Shown here one piece after another: positions 32,388 through 41,358 of a DNA stretch of 43,010 nucleotides; the stretch's first letter is position 1; each line of letters begins with the position of its first letter. Both the position numbers and the translations under genes were made by a program. Source of the DNA: an uncultured Flavobacteriales bacterium (GTDB lineage Bacteria > Bacteroidota > Bacteroidia > Flavobacteriales_G > Salibacteraceae); NCBI GenBank assembly GCA_913062955.1, contig CAJXZP010000029.1, positions 1 through 43,010 of the forward strand. The letters are read 5' to 3'. The notes under the pieces are model-generated. The model was given only the letters and a program-made list of their open reading frames with translations, did no database searches and was not told the DNA's origin.

Positions 32388-33338
32388 TTATTCTACCTTA
32401 AATTTATTAACGGGACTAAAAGAGGTGAAGTTTCCAGCTTTATCAAACCGTTTACAAGACCAATAATAAAAACCAGTATCCAATACCTGAATAAAAATAC
32501 CCGATAAAGATTCCTCTTTAATAATGAGCGAAGTTTGATTGGAGTCTGAGCTTATATATATACTATCAAATTCTGGAGCACCAATATTACCTAGACCTGA
32601 CCAATTGAAAATCACTGTAAGACCTTCCACACTATTGTTTAAGGGCGATTGAAGGACCGGTAATTGCGGAATAGTTGTATCCACTTCAAATTTTCTAGAG
32701 TAAAATAACGATTTAGATAAATTATTTTCGGCCCTAACTCCCCAATAGTATGCTTTTTCTTGAAGATTTTCACCCCATATATGACTGGTATTACCTGTTT
32801 TTACAATTCCTGAAACAAGATCACTCTGTTCAAAGTCACCCTCATATACACGTAGTTCATATTCACTTGAATTGTAAACAACATCCCATTTAAACTCTGG
32901 ACGTAATGAGTTGACATAGCCATTAAAATCAGGCTTTAGTAGAAACACTTCCGAAGAGTTGAGATTAGTCGTATCGGTAATTTCAAAGGATCTGGTAATA
33001 AACTCTGACTCACTTGAACCATTTTGAGCTTTAATCCTCCATTCGTATTTACCGGGTGCCAAATTAATGATTATCCTAGAATCAATAATTATGGAATCTA
33101 TCACCAATCTATCGATCAATACGAATTCTGGTTTTGCTACTTGAAATCGATAATTAATGGCGCCTTCTACTTCATTCCATACAAATGATTGAGTAGATTC
33201 CGCATTTTTCACCCCATCTCTAGGAACAAGAATTTCCAATACCACATCAGAAATATCCTCCTCCAAAATATCCTTACAACTAGAAAAAGATATTATAATG
33301 AAAAAAACAAAAGTGATTTTAAAGAATACTTTGAACAT
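32388..33338 (-). CDS. Lipoprotein with Fn3/SusE-like domains
   Basis: A 316-residue lipoprotein. The lipobox SFSSC places Cys21 when the start is the ATG at 33336-33338; an ATG seven codons upstream would lengthen the signal peptide. Three beta-sandwich-like repeats are visible, each with an F.W..V/... Y.. .V pattern (QSFVWNEVEGAINYRFQVAK; PEFKWDVVYNSSEYELRVYE; VIFNWSGLGNIGAPEFDSI). It might act as an outer-membrane accessory or pilotin of the secretin, or as a surface protein exported by the system. The role is inferred only from its place in the operon. Confidence 0.65.
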   Translation of the reverse strand: MFKVFFKITFVFFIIISFSSCKDILEEDISDVVLEILVPRDGVKNAESTQSFVWNEVEGAINYRFQVAKPEFVLIDRLVIDSIIIDSRIIINLAPGKYEWRIKAQNGSSESEFITRSFEITDTTNLNSSEVFLLKPDFNGYVNSLRPEFKWDVVYNSSEYELRVYEGDFEQSDLVSGIVKTGNTSHIWGENLQEKAYYWGVRAENNLSKSLFYSRKFEVDTTIPQLPVLQSPLNNSVEGLTVIFNWSGLGNIGAPEFDSIYISSDSNQTSLIIKEESLSGIFIQVLDTGFYYWSCKRFDKAGNFTSFSPVNKFKVE

Positions 33339-33834
33339 ATAACTCGGTAAATAATTCATCTTTTTTTAATTTATTATTCCTTTTGGAATACATTTTTAGC
33401 GAGCTTATTTGAAACTCTGAGTGATACTTGTCTAATTGATCCAATAGTTTAACCACAGAAGAGTAATCAGATTTTAATTCTACGATTTGATTAGCGACAA
33501 TAAAATCACCCATTACAACGGTATGAGTAGTTAGCAACGCATTTAATTTTAACGCTTCATTCTCCGAAAAACGCCCAATAATTTGAATTAATTTTTGTTG
33601 TAGCCCTATAATATCAGCTCCAGACGAATCACTACGAGCAGTTATTTCCAGCTCATTTTGAAGTAATTGCAACGAGTTTTCAAAAAACGCCACACTTTGA
33701 CCTTCCTCCGAATAGATAACAATTATCCCTTTTGAAATTGTAGGTACGGTAAGCTTAAAAGTGACGAAGCAAACCAAAACTATTGCCCCAAGGAGACTTA
33801 AATAAAATTGATGTTTATGATTTATTTTATTCAT
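33319..33834 (-). CDS. PilO/GspM-like inner-membrane protein
   Basis: A 171-residue protein: short cytoplasmic N-terminus, one membrane helix (about 10-30), a coiled-coil-like region (about 45-100) and a C-terminal domain (IVELKSDYSSVVKLLDQLDKYHSEFQISSLKMYSK) with the beta-alpha-beta look of PilO/GspM ferredoxin-like folds. It follows the PilMN-like gene with an 8-bp overlap, as pilO follows pilN in T4P operons. Confidence 0.65.
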   Translation of the reverse strand: MNKINHKHQFYLSLLGAIVLVCFVTFKLTVPTISKGIIVIYSEEGQSVAFFENSLQLLQNELEITARSDSSGADIIGLQQKLIQIIGRFSENEALKLNALLTTHTVVMGDFIVANQIVELKSDYSSVVKLLDQLDKYHSEFQISSLKMYSKRNNKLKKDELFTELYVQSIL

Positions 33835-35041
33835 TACTATACGCCATTAATATTTTAAATAAATAATAGTTACTACGCTCTTTCCGTTTATACTCAATCA
33901 CCTCTACAGAACTGATCCAGTCTAATTTATTTAGACTGGTAATCCAAATATTAAGTTCCAATTCATTTTTAATAATCCCAATAATTTCAATATGGTTTTC
34001 ACGAACGGCTAATTTTGAATCCAGTTTGATTTTTTGTGTTAACGGATTCAATTTTAATTCCCTTAGCACAATATTTTCTGGAACGGATGCTCCAATTTGA
34101 TCCAGAAATTGAGCAGTTCTGTTTGCATTGGCAGGTTCTACTTCCATCAACACTTGTTTTTGTTGAGTCAATTGTTTTTTTAAGGTTTGTATTTTATGAA
34201 ACAGGATCTCCTTATTTTCATTATCTTGAAGTAACTGAGAGTGCTTTTCAAATAAGAAAGTGTTTATAGCAAAACTCGAAAAAGTCAAAACAAAAATGAA
34301 AGATACGCCCCACGTTTTCAATTTTTTATTCCCCACAAAGAATTGTCCTTCTTTCCTAGAAAAAACAATATAGTCCAACCCTTGTGGTTGAAATTTTTTA
34401 TCTGCAAAATAGCCTAGGGCGCCAAAAATTGCAATGGCAAATTTAGTGGAATAATGTTTCTCAAAAACCCGAAACTCATCAACACATTCAGAAATGTTTT
34501 TTTGCAAATAATTTTCAAAGGGCGACTCAAAATCAAAAATAAAATCTTTATTACTAAAATTAGAACCATTTTCTACCAGTGACTGATAATTGGCTTTATT
34601 CACCTCCAATGGGCCTATATTTAACTGCAGAATTTTACTATTTTTGGAAATAAATACATTCATAACCTTTTTCACAAACTCCATTCTAGAAAAACTTACC
34701 CAAGCTTGATTTTCTTTAATAATGGATGAAAAATAGAAATCACTTTCCTCAATATTGGGTATGGCCTGAGTTAAAATCCCCCTAGAGCTATCGTAAGACG
34801 GGATGAATTTATTTAGCACACATTTACCCGTTAAGGAAAGCACAAAAAAATCGTATTTTCCATAAAAACCAATCAAGGACTCGATATCCTGAAATTGTTT
34901 TGGTTCAGAAATCATGTCAAATTCGTTCTTAATAAATCTAAATTTGGCAGATTGAATTTCAACTATATTTCCTACTTCGTTGCAAACGAGTTCTACGCTA
35001 ACCACAGTTGAAACTGCCGATATATTCGTCCAAATACTCAT
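33827..35041 (-). CDS. PilM-PilN fusion / GspL-like protein
   Basis: A 404-residue protein. Residues 1-240 are soluble and have a PilM/GspL-like actin-fold look (LTGKCVLNKFIPSYDS, FAIAIFGALGYFADKKF). A membrane helix is at about 248-266, followed by a coiled coil (HSQLLQDNENKEILFHKIQTL in part) and a PilN-like C-terminal domain (FLDQIGASVPENIVLRELKL ... ITSLNKLDWISSVEVIEYK). Full-length PilM plus PilN in one chain corresponds to GspL of type II secretion. It lies directly after the secretin gene. Confidence 0.7.
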   Translation of the reverse strand: MSIWTNISAVSTVVSVELVCNEVGNIVEIQSAKFRFIKNEFDMISEPKQFQDIESLIGFYGKYDFFVLSLTGKCVLNKFIPSYDSSRGILTQAIPNIEESDFYFSSIIKENQAWVSFSRMEFVKKVMNVFISKNSKILQLNIGPLEVNKANYQSLVENGSNFSNKDFIFDFESPFENYLQKNISECVDEFRVFEKHYSTKFAIAIFGALGYFADKKFQPQGLDYIVFSRKEGQFFVGNKKLKTWGVSFIFVLTFSSFAINTFLFEKHSQLLQDNENKEILFHKIQTLKKQLTQQKQVLMEVEPANANRTAQFLDQIGASVPENIVLRELKLNPLTQKIKLDSKLAVRENHIEIIGIIKNELELNIWITSLNKLDWISSVEVIEYKRKERSNYYLFKILMAYSNE

Positions 35042-36955
35042 TTAGTAAATCACAACTGGCTTTATTAATAAATGCAATTTCGATTGGGATTTCACTTTTG
35101 TTCGGGAACCAAAAATCCACTTAAGAATGGGAATTCTTGAAATAAATGGAAGCCCTTTTCCTGAATCGTTCGTCATTTTTTCTTCTAAACCTCCGAGAAG
35201 TATCATCTCACCATTTTTTACACGTATCATGGATTTAAATTTACGAGTCACTTTCCCGGGGGGTGCCGTTTTACTAATCCTTTCTGTAAAATCCGATTGA
35301 CCCACTGTAATTTCTAAGGTAACATGCCCATCACTCGAAACCATGGGTAAAATGTCCAAGGTTAAATCGGCCGAAGTAGATTTATAAATTTGTTGCTGGT
35401 TGGTTATGGGATTTTGGCTTCCGACATAACTATTGTTAACTTCTAAGTAATATTCGGTATTTCCTATTTCCATAGTGGCTTGATGCCCATTTAAGGTGGA
35501 TAACATTGGGGTAGACCTTATTTTTAAATTTCCATTGGCTTCCAAAGCTTGAATAGTCATGTAAAAATCAGGTTGAACTGCCCCTAGATTAACTAAACCA
35601 TATCCACTAAAAGCAGATAACAGATTGTTAATAGTGCTACTATTAAGGGTAGCTGTACCTCCCTCTGCTCCTATTTCCCCGGATGTTGTAGAAGGGGTAT
35701 TACCTACTCCTAACTTCATATCAATACCGCCAGACATGGTATGGGATTTATTAAAGTCAATAATCATGACTTCAATACGTACCATTGGAACTACTTTATC
35801 CACCGCAAATAAAAAGCGTTTAATCTCTTCCACATTAGGCCGTGATCCACTCATAACAAACCCATTAAGCTCTTTGAATTCTCTGATTTCAACATCAATT
35901 TTTAGATCCGAAGGAATAAAATCTAAAATGCTTTCAATGGTTCTATTTTCCAATTGAACCAGCTCAGTGGTTCTAAGTATTTCATCCTTTCGATGACCAA
36001 TTAGATAAACTCCATCCTGTTTTCTAAACGTCAAATTCGAACTATTTAAAATATAGTCCATAAAGTCATCAAATTCAGTATCCTCTATATAGATTGACGC
36101 ATTTCCTTCGGGTTGATCATATAAAAAATACGGAATAAATGTTTTTTGAGAAACAGCAGCCAATATGTCTTTAATGGGTTGATTAAAGGCCGTTACACTT
36201 ATTAAGCCCTGTTCATTCACTTCAACTTGAAGTTCTTCCTTATTTTGATGTTCAATCTTTTTCTTCCTGTCTTGGAAAGTTATTTTTGGCTTTTCATTGG
36301 GTTTTTCATTGGCATGAACCACATAAAAATTTGAGTGAACCCGTTCTATATATAGATCGTTTGAAACAGCCAACATATCTAAAGCACTTTCTAATGGTCT
36401 GTTTTTTATAAACACACTCACTAATTTACCTTTAACCTCCGGACTTGCAATCACATTTACCAACGATAATTTAACAATTTCCCGAAGGACATTTTCTATT
36501 GTATCGTTTTTTAGATCAAGAGAAAGGAAATGGTTCTTATCGTTATAATTAATTTTAGGTAACTTGACAAATATCTGTGGAACAATTACTGGATCATAAG
36601 GAACATAAAAGGTCATTATGGAACCCATAAATTCAATTTTCATAGAATACTCGTTACACAAAAACAACAGAACATCCAGTACTTTGGCATCAGAGAAATT
36701 ATTGACAACTACCCCTGGTATTTCACCTCTTACATTAATATTTAAGGAATGGTTGGAAGCCAGTGAACGTAAGAACTCTTTTACAGAAACACCACTCACT
36801 GAAAACTCAACCGATTCATTCAACCCAGGGTAGGTTTTCTTACCTAGTAGTTCAAGTTCACTGGTCAAGGAATCCAAGTAACTTACTTCTTGAGCAACTA
36901 GGATCTGAGAAAACAGAATCACATAGATAAATAAGACTATTTTTTTTACCGACAT
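35042..36955 (-). CDS. Secretin (GspD/PilQ)
   Basis: A 637-residue outer-membrane channel with a signal peptide ending LVAQ. The periplasmic part has three STN/N0-like modules (about 48-112, 140-212, 245-325) and one secretin N-domain (about 330-390). The secretin core follows, with VPMVRIEVMIIDFNKS, PMLSTLNGHQATMEIGNTEYY, ITVGQSDF and the C-terminal GEMILLGGLEEKM ... GLPFISRIPILKWIFGS. It would form the multimeric outer-membrane pore of the operon's machine. Repeated STN domains are unusual for a short secretin. Confidence 0.9.
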   Translation of the reverse strand: MSVKKIVLFIYVILFSQILVAQEVSYLDSLTSELELLGKKTYPGLNESVEFSVSGVSVKEFLRSLASNHSLNINVRGEIPGVVVNNFSDAKVLDVLLFLCNEYSMKIEFMGSIMTFYVPYDPVIVPQIFVKLPKINYNDKNHFLSLDLKNDTIENVLREIVKLSLVNVIASPEVKGKLVSVFIKNRPLESALDMLAVSNDLYIERVHSNFYVVHANEKPNEKPKITFQDRKKKIEHQNKEELQVEVNEQGLISVTAFNQPIKDILAAVSQKTFIPYFLYDQPEGNASIYIEDTEFDDFMDYILNSSNLTFRKQDGVYLIGHRKDEILRTTELVQLENRTIESILDFIPSDLKIDVEIREFKELNGFVMSGSRPNVEEIKRFLFAVDKVVPMVRIEVMIIDFNKSHTMSGGIDMKLGVGNTPSTTSGEIGAEGGTATLNSSTINNLLSAFSGYGLVNLGAVQPDFYMTIQALEANGNLKIRSTPMLSTLNGHQATMEIGNTEYYLEVNNSYVGSQNPITNQQQIYKSTSADLTLDILPMVSSDGHVTLEITVGQSDFTERISKTAPPGKVTRKFKSMIRVKNGEMILLGGLEEKMTNDSGKGLPFISRIPILKWIFGSRTKVKSQSKLHLLIKPVVIY

Positions 36956-36956
36956 A

Positions 36957-38396
36957 TTAATTAATAAGTATTGGATATATTTCCTTAAAAGTGGTCACCC
37001 CGTTCAGGTATAAACGCCAGGCAGAGTGAACAAGGTTTTTGATTTCATTTTTTTCAAAATAGGGTTCAATGCGATGGTCATTTTCTCGGACCATATGTGT
37101 TAGTTCCTCATCTAAACATAAAACCTCATAAATGGCTGTTCGGCCACTAAACCCGGTATAATAACAATGTTCACATCCAACAGAAATAAAATGTGAAGTC
37201 GGAAAATCTAACTTTAAGGGAGTGGGTATTTTTAATCCTTCAAATTCTGTTACCTCTTGTTTACAATGAACACACAACTTACGAACCAACCGTTGGGCCA
37301 TAGAAATATTCAAGGTATTTGCCAAAAGGTAAGCCGGAATACCCATTTCTATGAGTCGTGAAATAGTTGCCCATGCAGAATTAGTATGAATGGTTGATAA
37401 AACTAAATGCCCTGTTAAAGCGGCTCTTACAGCCATTTGAGCTGTTTCCGCATCCCGGATTTCACCTAGCATTATTATATCTGGATCTTGCCTTAAAAAT
37501 GTTTTTAATGCTTTGGAAAATGTTAAACCTATGGATTCTTTTAATTGAACTTGATTTATCCCTTCCAAAGTGTATTCAATAGGGTCTTCAATGGTCAGGA
37601 TATTCGTTTTTTCTTCATTAAGAATCTTTAAAGTGGCATATAAGGTGGTGGTCTTTCCAGAGCCCGTAGGGCCACTAATTAACACCAACCCGAAAGACTT
37701 TTTTGTTCCCAATAAAAAATCCTCCAATTGCCGTTTTTCAAAGCCCAGATGATTTATATCAATATTAGTAGCGTCATTACTCAATAATCGGAGTACTATT
37801 TTTTCGCCATATAAAGTGGGTAATATAGAAACTCTTAATTCTAGTTTGGATTGGAGTTGGTTTAACGTCATCCTACCATCCTGAGGCAACCTTTTTTCAG
37901 CAATGTCCAAATTTGACTTAATCTTGATCTGGTTAACTAAAGCTGGATATTCTTGCTTGTCCAATTTGTAACGTTCTACCAGTACACCATCAATCCGGAT
38001 ACGAATTCGGGCTTTCTCTGCATAGATTTCAATATGGATATCGGAGCTACCCAAACTTTTGGCTTCCTCCAGTAATCTTTCTAAAAACCGATTCGAATTC
38101 TCGGATGAAAACTTGAGAACCTTACCATTGAGGTCATGTTGGCGATAAAACTTATTTAACGCCACCCCAATTTTTTCTTGAGGAACAAACTCAAACTGGA
38201 TTGACTTGCCTAGTATTAGTTGCAATTCTTCTTTCTTTTCGGTGTAGTCTCCTTGCGAAGAAACAAAAAAACACAATTCTGTTTCATTCTTGAATGCTGG
38301 AATTATTTGATAATGCCATGCCTGTTGGGGACTTATTAATTGCTGTAAGTCCACAGAAAGCGTAAGGGGAACCTGCTGTATTTCCTTGTTTACCAT
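36957..38396 (-). CDS. Secretion/pilus assembly ATPase (GspE/PilB)
   Basis: A 479-residue AAA-type hexameric ATPase. Walker A SGPTGSGKTTTLYATL is near residue 240, the Asp box ILTIEDPIEYTLEG follows, then Walker B DPDIIMLGEIRDAETA, His box LSTIHTNSAWATISRL, and the zinc-binding cysteines CVHCK and GCEHC. The N-terminal GspE-type domain is short. It powers pseudopilin or pilus assembly. No second retraction ATPase (PilT) is found in the window, which favours a T2SS-like or non-retracting role. It overlaps the prepilin peptidase gene by 7 bp. Confidence 0.93.
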   Translation of the reverse strand: MVNKEIQQVPLTLSVDLQQLISPQQAWHYQIIPAFKNETELCFFVSSQGDYTEKKEELQLILGKSIQFEFVPQEKIGVALNKFYRQHDLNGKVLKFSSENSNRFLERLLEEAKSLGSSDIHIEIYAEKARIRIRIDGVLVERYKLDKQEYPALVNQIKIKSNLDIAEKRLPQDGRMTLNQLQSKLELRVSILPTLYGEKIVLRLLSNDATNIDINHLGFEKRQLEDFLLGTKKSFGLVLISGPTGSGKTTTLYATLKILNEEKTNILTIEDPIEYTLEGINQVQLKESIGLTFSKALKTFLRQDPDIIMLGEIRDAETAQMAVRAALTGHLVLSTIHTNSAWATISRLIEMGIPAYLLANTLNISMAQRLVRKLCVHCKQEVTEFEGLKIPTPLKLDFPTSHFISVGCEHCYYTGFSGRTAIYEVLCLDEELTHMVRENDHRIEPYFEKNEIKNLVHSAWRLYLNGVTTFKEIYPILIN

Positions 38397-38899
38397 AACA
38401 AATAGTTAGAATAAATATTGGGTATCCATCCCAAATAATAACCTGCTTTTACGACTAAAAAAAGTCCCGCTAGGGCTCCTGCTAGAGGAATACGTTTTTC
38501 CGTTTGCGGGTTTATTTTTTGTTTGATTCCGTACACCAGAGCGACTAATAAAAGAGAAAACACAAAAAACAATAGGTAATGACTAAAAGAGAATGAAAAA
38601 ACGATAACCAAGAAGAATAATATATCTCCCCACCCTATCATTTCTTTGCTTACATTGACCCATTTTTTAGATTTTAGAGAATACCATAACGTCATTACAA
38701 AAAACTGCATTCCAATAAAAAAAATACTGAATAGATAATCCGCTAATAATAAACGGGGAGATAACACCTGTAGCCCCATATATATCCCTATCCCCGCGAT
38801 AATTGGTAACCACCCCCAACTTATGGCAAAGTGTGTATAGTCTTGAACTATAATAGCTACTAAGCAAATCATTTCTATCAGTATTAAAATGGTATTCAT
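38390..38899 (-). CDS. Minimal prepilin peptidase (A24-like)
   Basis: A 169-residue integral membrane protein with about six hydrophobic segments. The two aspartates of A24 aspartic peptidases are present: D20 in IIVQDYTHFAISW and D92 in the GWGD (GxGD) motif. It ends with the typical IPLAGALAGLFL. It lacks the N-terminal methyltransferase domain and zinc cysteines of full-length PilD, so it should cut leaders but not methylate. Its genes of substrate prepilins are adjacent on both sides. Confidence 0.75.
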   Translation of the reverse strand: MNTILILIEMICLVAIIVQDYTHFAISWGWLPIIAGIGIYMGLQVLSPRLLLADYLFSIFFIGMQFFVMTLWYSLKSKKWVNVSKEMIGWGDILFFLVIVFSFSFSHYLLFFVFSLLLVALVYGIKQKINPQTEKRIPLAGALAGLFLVVKAGYYLGWIPNIYSNYLLW

Positions 38900-38907
38900 A
38901 ACAAATC

Positions 38908-39327
38908 TTAATCTCTAATAATTTCTCGGAGTTGGCGTTCATTATCTATTTGCCAAACATTTAAAACACCGTCATTATCAAAATCCACCACAGCAGTAGC
39001 TGTCGCAATAAATGCGGTTGGAGAGAACGAAGAAAATTCAATCCTGTAATTTGCATTTCCACCATCAATTGTTAACTTTTCCTGAATAAAACCTATTTCA
39101 TCCAAATCATTGGAATAACGTGACCTTTCATAAAAGTAAGTAAGCTCCATATTGTACAGGGCATTTAGTTGCAATTGTGCTTCCTTGGCTTTCGCTTTGG
39201 ATATAACGGCAGTTTGATTAGGAAGTACCAACAACACCAATATGCCAATAATAGCGAGAACAATTAAAATCTCCGTTAACGTCCAACCCGGTAGTTTTTT
39301 ACTTGGTTTTAGCACATCACTTCTCAT
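38908..39327 (-). CDS. Major prepilin/pseudopilin (GspG-like)
   Basis: A 139-residue protein with leader ending KLPG and the prepilin motif G^WTLTEILIVLAIIGILVLL; Glu at +5 and the long hydrophobic helix are standard. A C-terminal beta domain with DFDNDGVLNVW may bind calcium, as in GspG. A longer frame reaches 39462, but a TACATTTG promoter element at 39360-39367 and the leader length favour the ATG at 39325-39327. It is the first gene of the operon, as expected for the major pseudopilin. Confidence 0.85.
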   Translation of the reverse strand: MRSDVLKPSKKLPGWTLTEILIVLAIIGILVLLVLPNQTAVISKAKAKEAQLQLNALYNMELTYFYERSRYSNDLDEIGFIQEKLTIDGGNANYRIEFSSFSPTAFIATATAVVDFDNDGVLNVWQIDNERQLREIIRD

Positions 39328-39359
39328 TCCCTTTTTCAGGTATTTCCATGCCGAAGATG

Positions 39360-39367
39360 CAAATGTA
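39360..39367 (-). promoter_or_regulatory. -7 element of the secretion operon
   Basis: On the minus strand TACATTTG, exact to TAnnTTTG, 32 nt before the prepilin start codon. No TTG at 19-23 nt is obvious. The same -7 sequence TACATTTG is used by unit 2 of the LytTR array, but no LytTR boxes are seen here. Confidence 0.5.
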
Positions 39368-39549
39368 AATTGGTTAGTTTTTGGTACCATTTTGAACGTA
39401 ATTATGGAGGTGTTAAAAAACCGGAAATATCCCTCTTTTAAAATGGATACTCCCAAATACATACATAGTATTTTTACGATGTACTGTGGTATTTTTACGC
39501 TAAAACCACCAATTTCATGGTATAATTACGCTGTTATTTTGTCCATCTA

Positions 39550-39583
39550 TTGAAGGTAACAAACCTAGGGATTCATAAATTTG
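39550..39583 (+). promoter_or_regulatory. Promoter of the M43 metallopeptidase
   Basis: TTG at 39550-39552, 23 nt, then TAAATTTG at 39576-39583. The spacer is at the upper end of the consensus range. A TTG that would open a longer reading frame lies inside the -7 element and is therefore not the start. Confidence 0.45.
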
Positions 39584-39622
39584 ACTTCTAATGGAAAACT
39601 CATTAAACAGGTGCAAATAACG

Positions 39623-40810
39623 ATGAAAAAACTGATTATCATTTTTCTAATGCTCCTCTCTGTCCAGGGTTGGGGAAATACCAAAAATGATTCAATTTTA
39701 TATGTTCCCATTGTATTTCATAATTTATTTTCTAAATCAAGCGAACAAGTAGCGACTCCCCAAGTTATGGACATTCTAAAACAACTTAACCAAGAGTTCT
39801 CCCCTTCAACACAGGAGATATTTATAGGAGTACGTTCCATTTTTCAATCAGTTACCGGAAGTCCAAAAATTCAATTCGTTTTGGCACAAAGAGATTCTTT
39901 AGGAGTAACCCAATTAGGTATGGAACAAAAAAAAATTCACCGGCCCTACTTTTTAAAGAGTAATATTGAAGACGTAAAACAAGGTACTCCAAATGGGTTT
40001 CAGGCATGGGATTGTACAAAATATATCAATATTTGGATTTGTCATATTAGTTCCTTTAATCCCAAATACAAACGCTACTCAGGTCTAACAAAAAAAGTAA
40101 ATACAACCGATGCTACAATTCCCGGGATAGTTATTGATTATCGCGATTTTAACGACTCCCGGGTTATTATTCATGAAATGGGGCATTTTTTGGGACTCAT
40201 TCATACCTGGGGTAATTATAAATACACCTGTAATTATGACGATGGAATGAAAGATACTCCCAAATGCCAAGAACCTGCATTTGGTTGTATTAACCCCAAA
40301 AACACATGTGAATCTATTCAACAATGGGAAAACTGGATGGATTACTCCGCATGTTCTGCTATGTTCACCAAAGAACAATGCCTTCGAATGAGAACCGTTC
40401 TTACCTCCAACCTTACTTATTATAGGAACTCCCCCTATAGGTTACAACCCGTAGATAAATGGCCCTTATTTAATTTAAATATACAAACCCAAGCCCCCCT
40501 TCTAATAAAGCTAAATAATAAGAAAGTCATCCCTATTTGGCCTGATGGTGCGGTATCAATAAGTACACAAAAGGCAAAAAAAACAACGCTATTTGGTTTT
40601 TACCCTTCTAGTACTTCCATCAATGGTTATTACTCCATTTTAAGAATATCTAAGAAGGAAAAAATATGGATTACCCAAAACACCCCAATACACCATAAAG
40701 AACCCACCATTTTAACTAAAGGCCGTTATAGAATATATATTACTTTAAAAAAATGGCTTCCTCAGCAAACTATAGGTGCCGGTAAGGTTATGATGTTACA
40801 CTTAAAGTAA
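39623..40810 (+). CDS. Secreted M43-type (pappalysin-like) zinc metallopeptidase
   Basis: A 395-residue secreted protein with a signal peptide ending SVQGWG. The catalytic zinc motif HEMGHFLGLIH is at 184-194, followed by a cysteine-rich stretch (DTPKCQEPAFGCINPKNTC) and the Met-turn NWMDYSACSAMFTKEQ, as in M43B pappalysin/ulilysin. The C-terminal 120 residues form an unassigned strand-rich domain. It has no T9SS C-terminal sorting domain, so secretion by another path, possibly the neighbouring machine, is conceivable. It is divergently transcribed from the secretion operon. Confidence 0.85.
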   Translation: MKKLIIIFLMLLSVQGWGNTKNDSILYVPIVFHNLFSKSSEQVATPQVMDILKQLNQEFSPSTQEIFIGVRSIFQSVTGSPKIQFVLAQRDSLGVTQLGMEQKKIHRPYFLKSNIEDVKQGTPNGFQAWDCTKYINIWICHISSFNPKYKRYSGLTKKVNTTDATIPGIVIDYRDFNDSRVIIHEMGHFLGLIHTWGNYKYTCNYDDGMKDTPKCQEPAFGCINPKNTCESIQQWENWMDYSACSAMFTKEQCLRMRTVLTSNLTYYRNSPYRLQPVDKWPLFNLNIQTQAPLLIKLNNKKVIPIWPDGAVSISTQKAKKTTLFGFYPSSTSINGYYSILRISKKEKIWITQNTPIHHKEPTILTKGRYRIYITLKKWLPQQTIGAGKVMMLHLK

Positions 40811-41162
40811 AAGGCCATTACTTTTTTGATATTGAAAAGTATATTGACTTCTGCTAAAGGTGAAAACTGTTATATCTCGAAGAGATAAATAATAATCAAA
40901 CCATAAATCTGCCATGATTCCCATTATGGCCTTAGCAAACCAAAAGACCACTTAATTAATTTATTCTTTAGGAAGTAAAACCACTCTTCCTAATCAGGCA
41001 TACGACCTCTTAATAAACACTTATCCATTGGATCATTTGTGGAATATGAAATAATTTCAATATTACTCTTACTTTTCCATTTTCAAAGTGGTGTTTTTAA
41101 GCATCCCATGGGAACTTCTAAAAATAGCTTTATCCTTCATCTAAATTTTCAATGGAAATAAA
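40811..41162. other. Intergenic region without a recognisable gene
   Basis: No coding signature, tRNA or strong hairpin is apparent. Short inverted pieces such as GGCCAT / ATGGCC occur but are far apart. Confidence 0.4.
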
Positions 41163-41243
41163 AAAGCCCTTACATCCCTGTAAAGGCTTTCTCTTTTATT
41201 TCATACTTATTGGTGCATAACCCAGTTTCCATTAAGTTTCTCT
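41157..41243 (-). repeat. Copy A of a terminator-containing direct repeat
   Basis: The hairpin AAAGCCCTTACA/TGTAAAGGCTTT (41163-41174 with 41179-41190, one mismatch) and the following 53 bp match copy B at 42807-42893 closely. On the minus strand the hairpin is followed by a T tract, so it is a terminator for that strand. It is preceded there by a short frame reading KLNGNWVMHQ before a stop. This copy lies downstream of the T9SS protein gene. Confidence 0.6.
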
Positions 41244-41358
41244 AGTTTCTGCTAAACACCAGAATAGAAAACTATAATATAGCAACTTGCTTCTATTCTT
41301 TATTTAGATGGCAAGCTACGGGGGAATTGGGTTTCTGGAATTATTGTTGGTAAAAAAC
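41244..41358. other. Spacer between the T9SS protein gene and repeat copy A
   Basis: AT-rich, with a short minus-strand frame ending in the repeat. Nothing definite is seen. Confidence 0.4.

Noticed and set aside
38667-38942. 91-codon frame between prepilin and peptidase genes
   Set aside because: Alternative frame across the prepilin 3' end and peptidase 5' half; the peptidase frame carries the catalytic aspartates.
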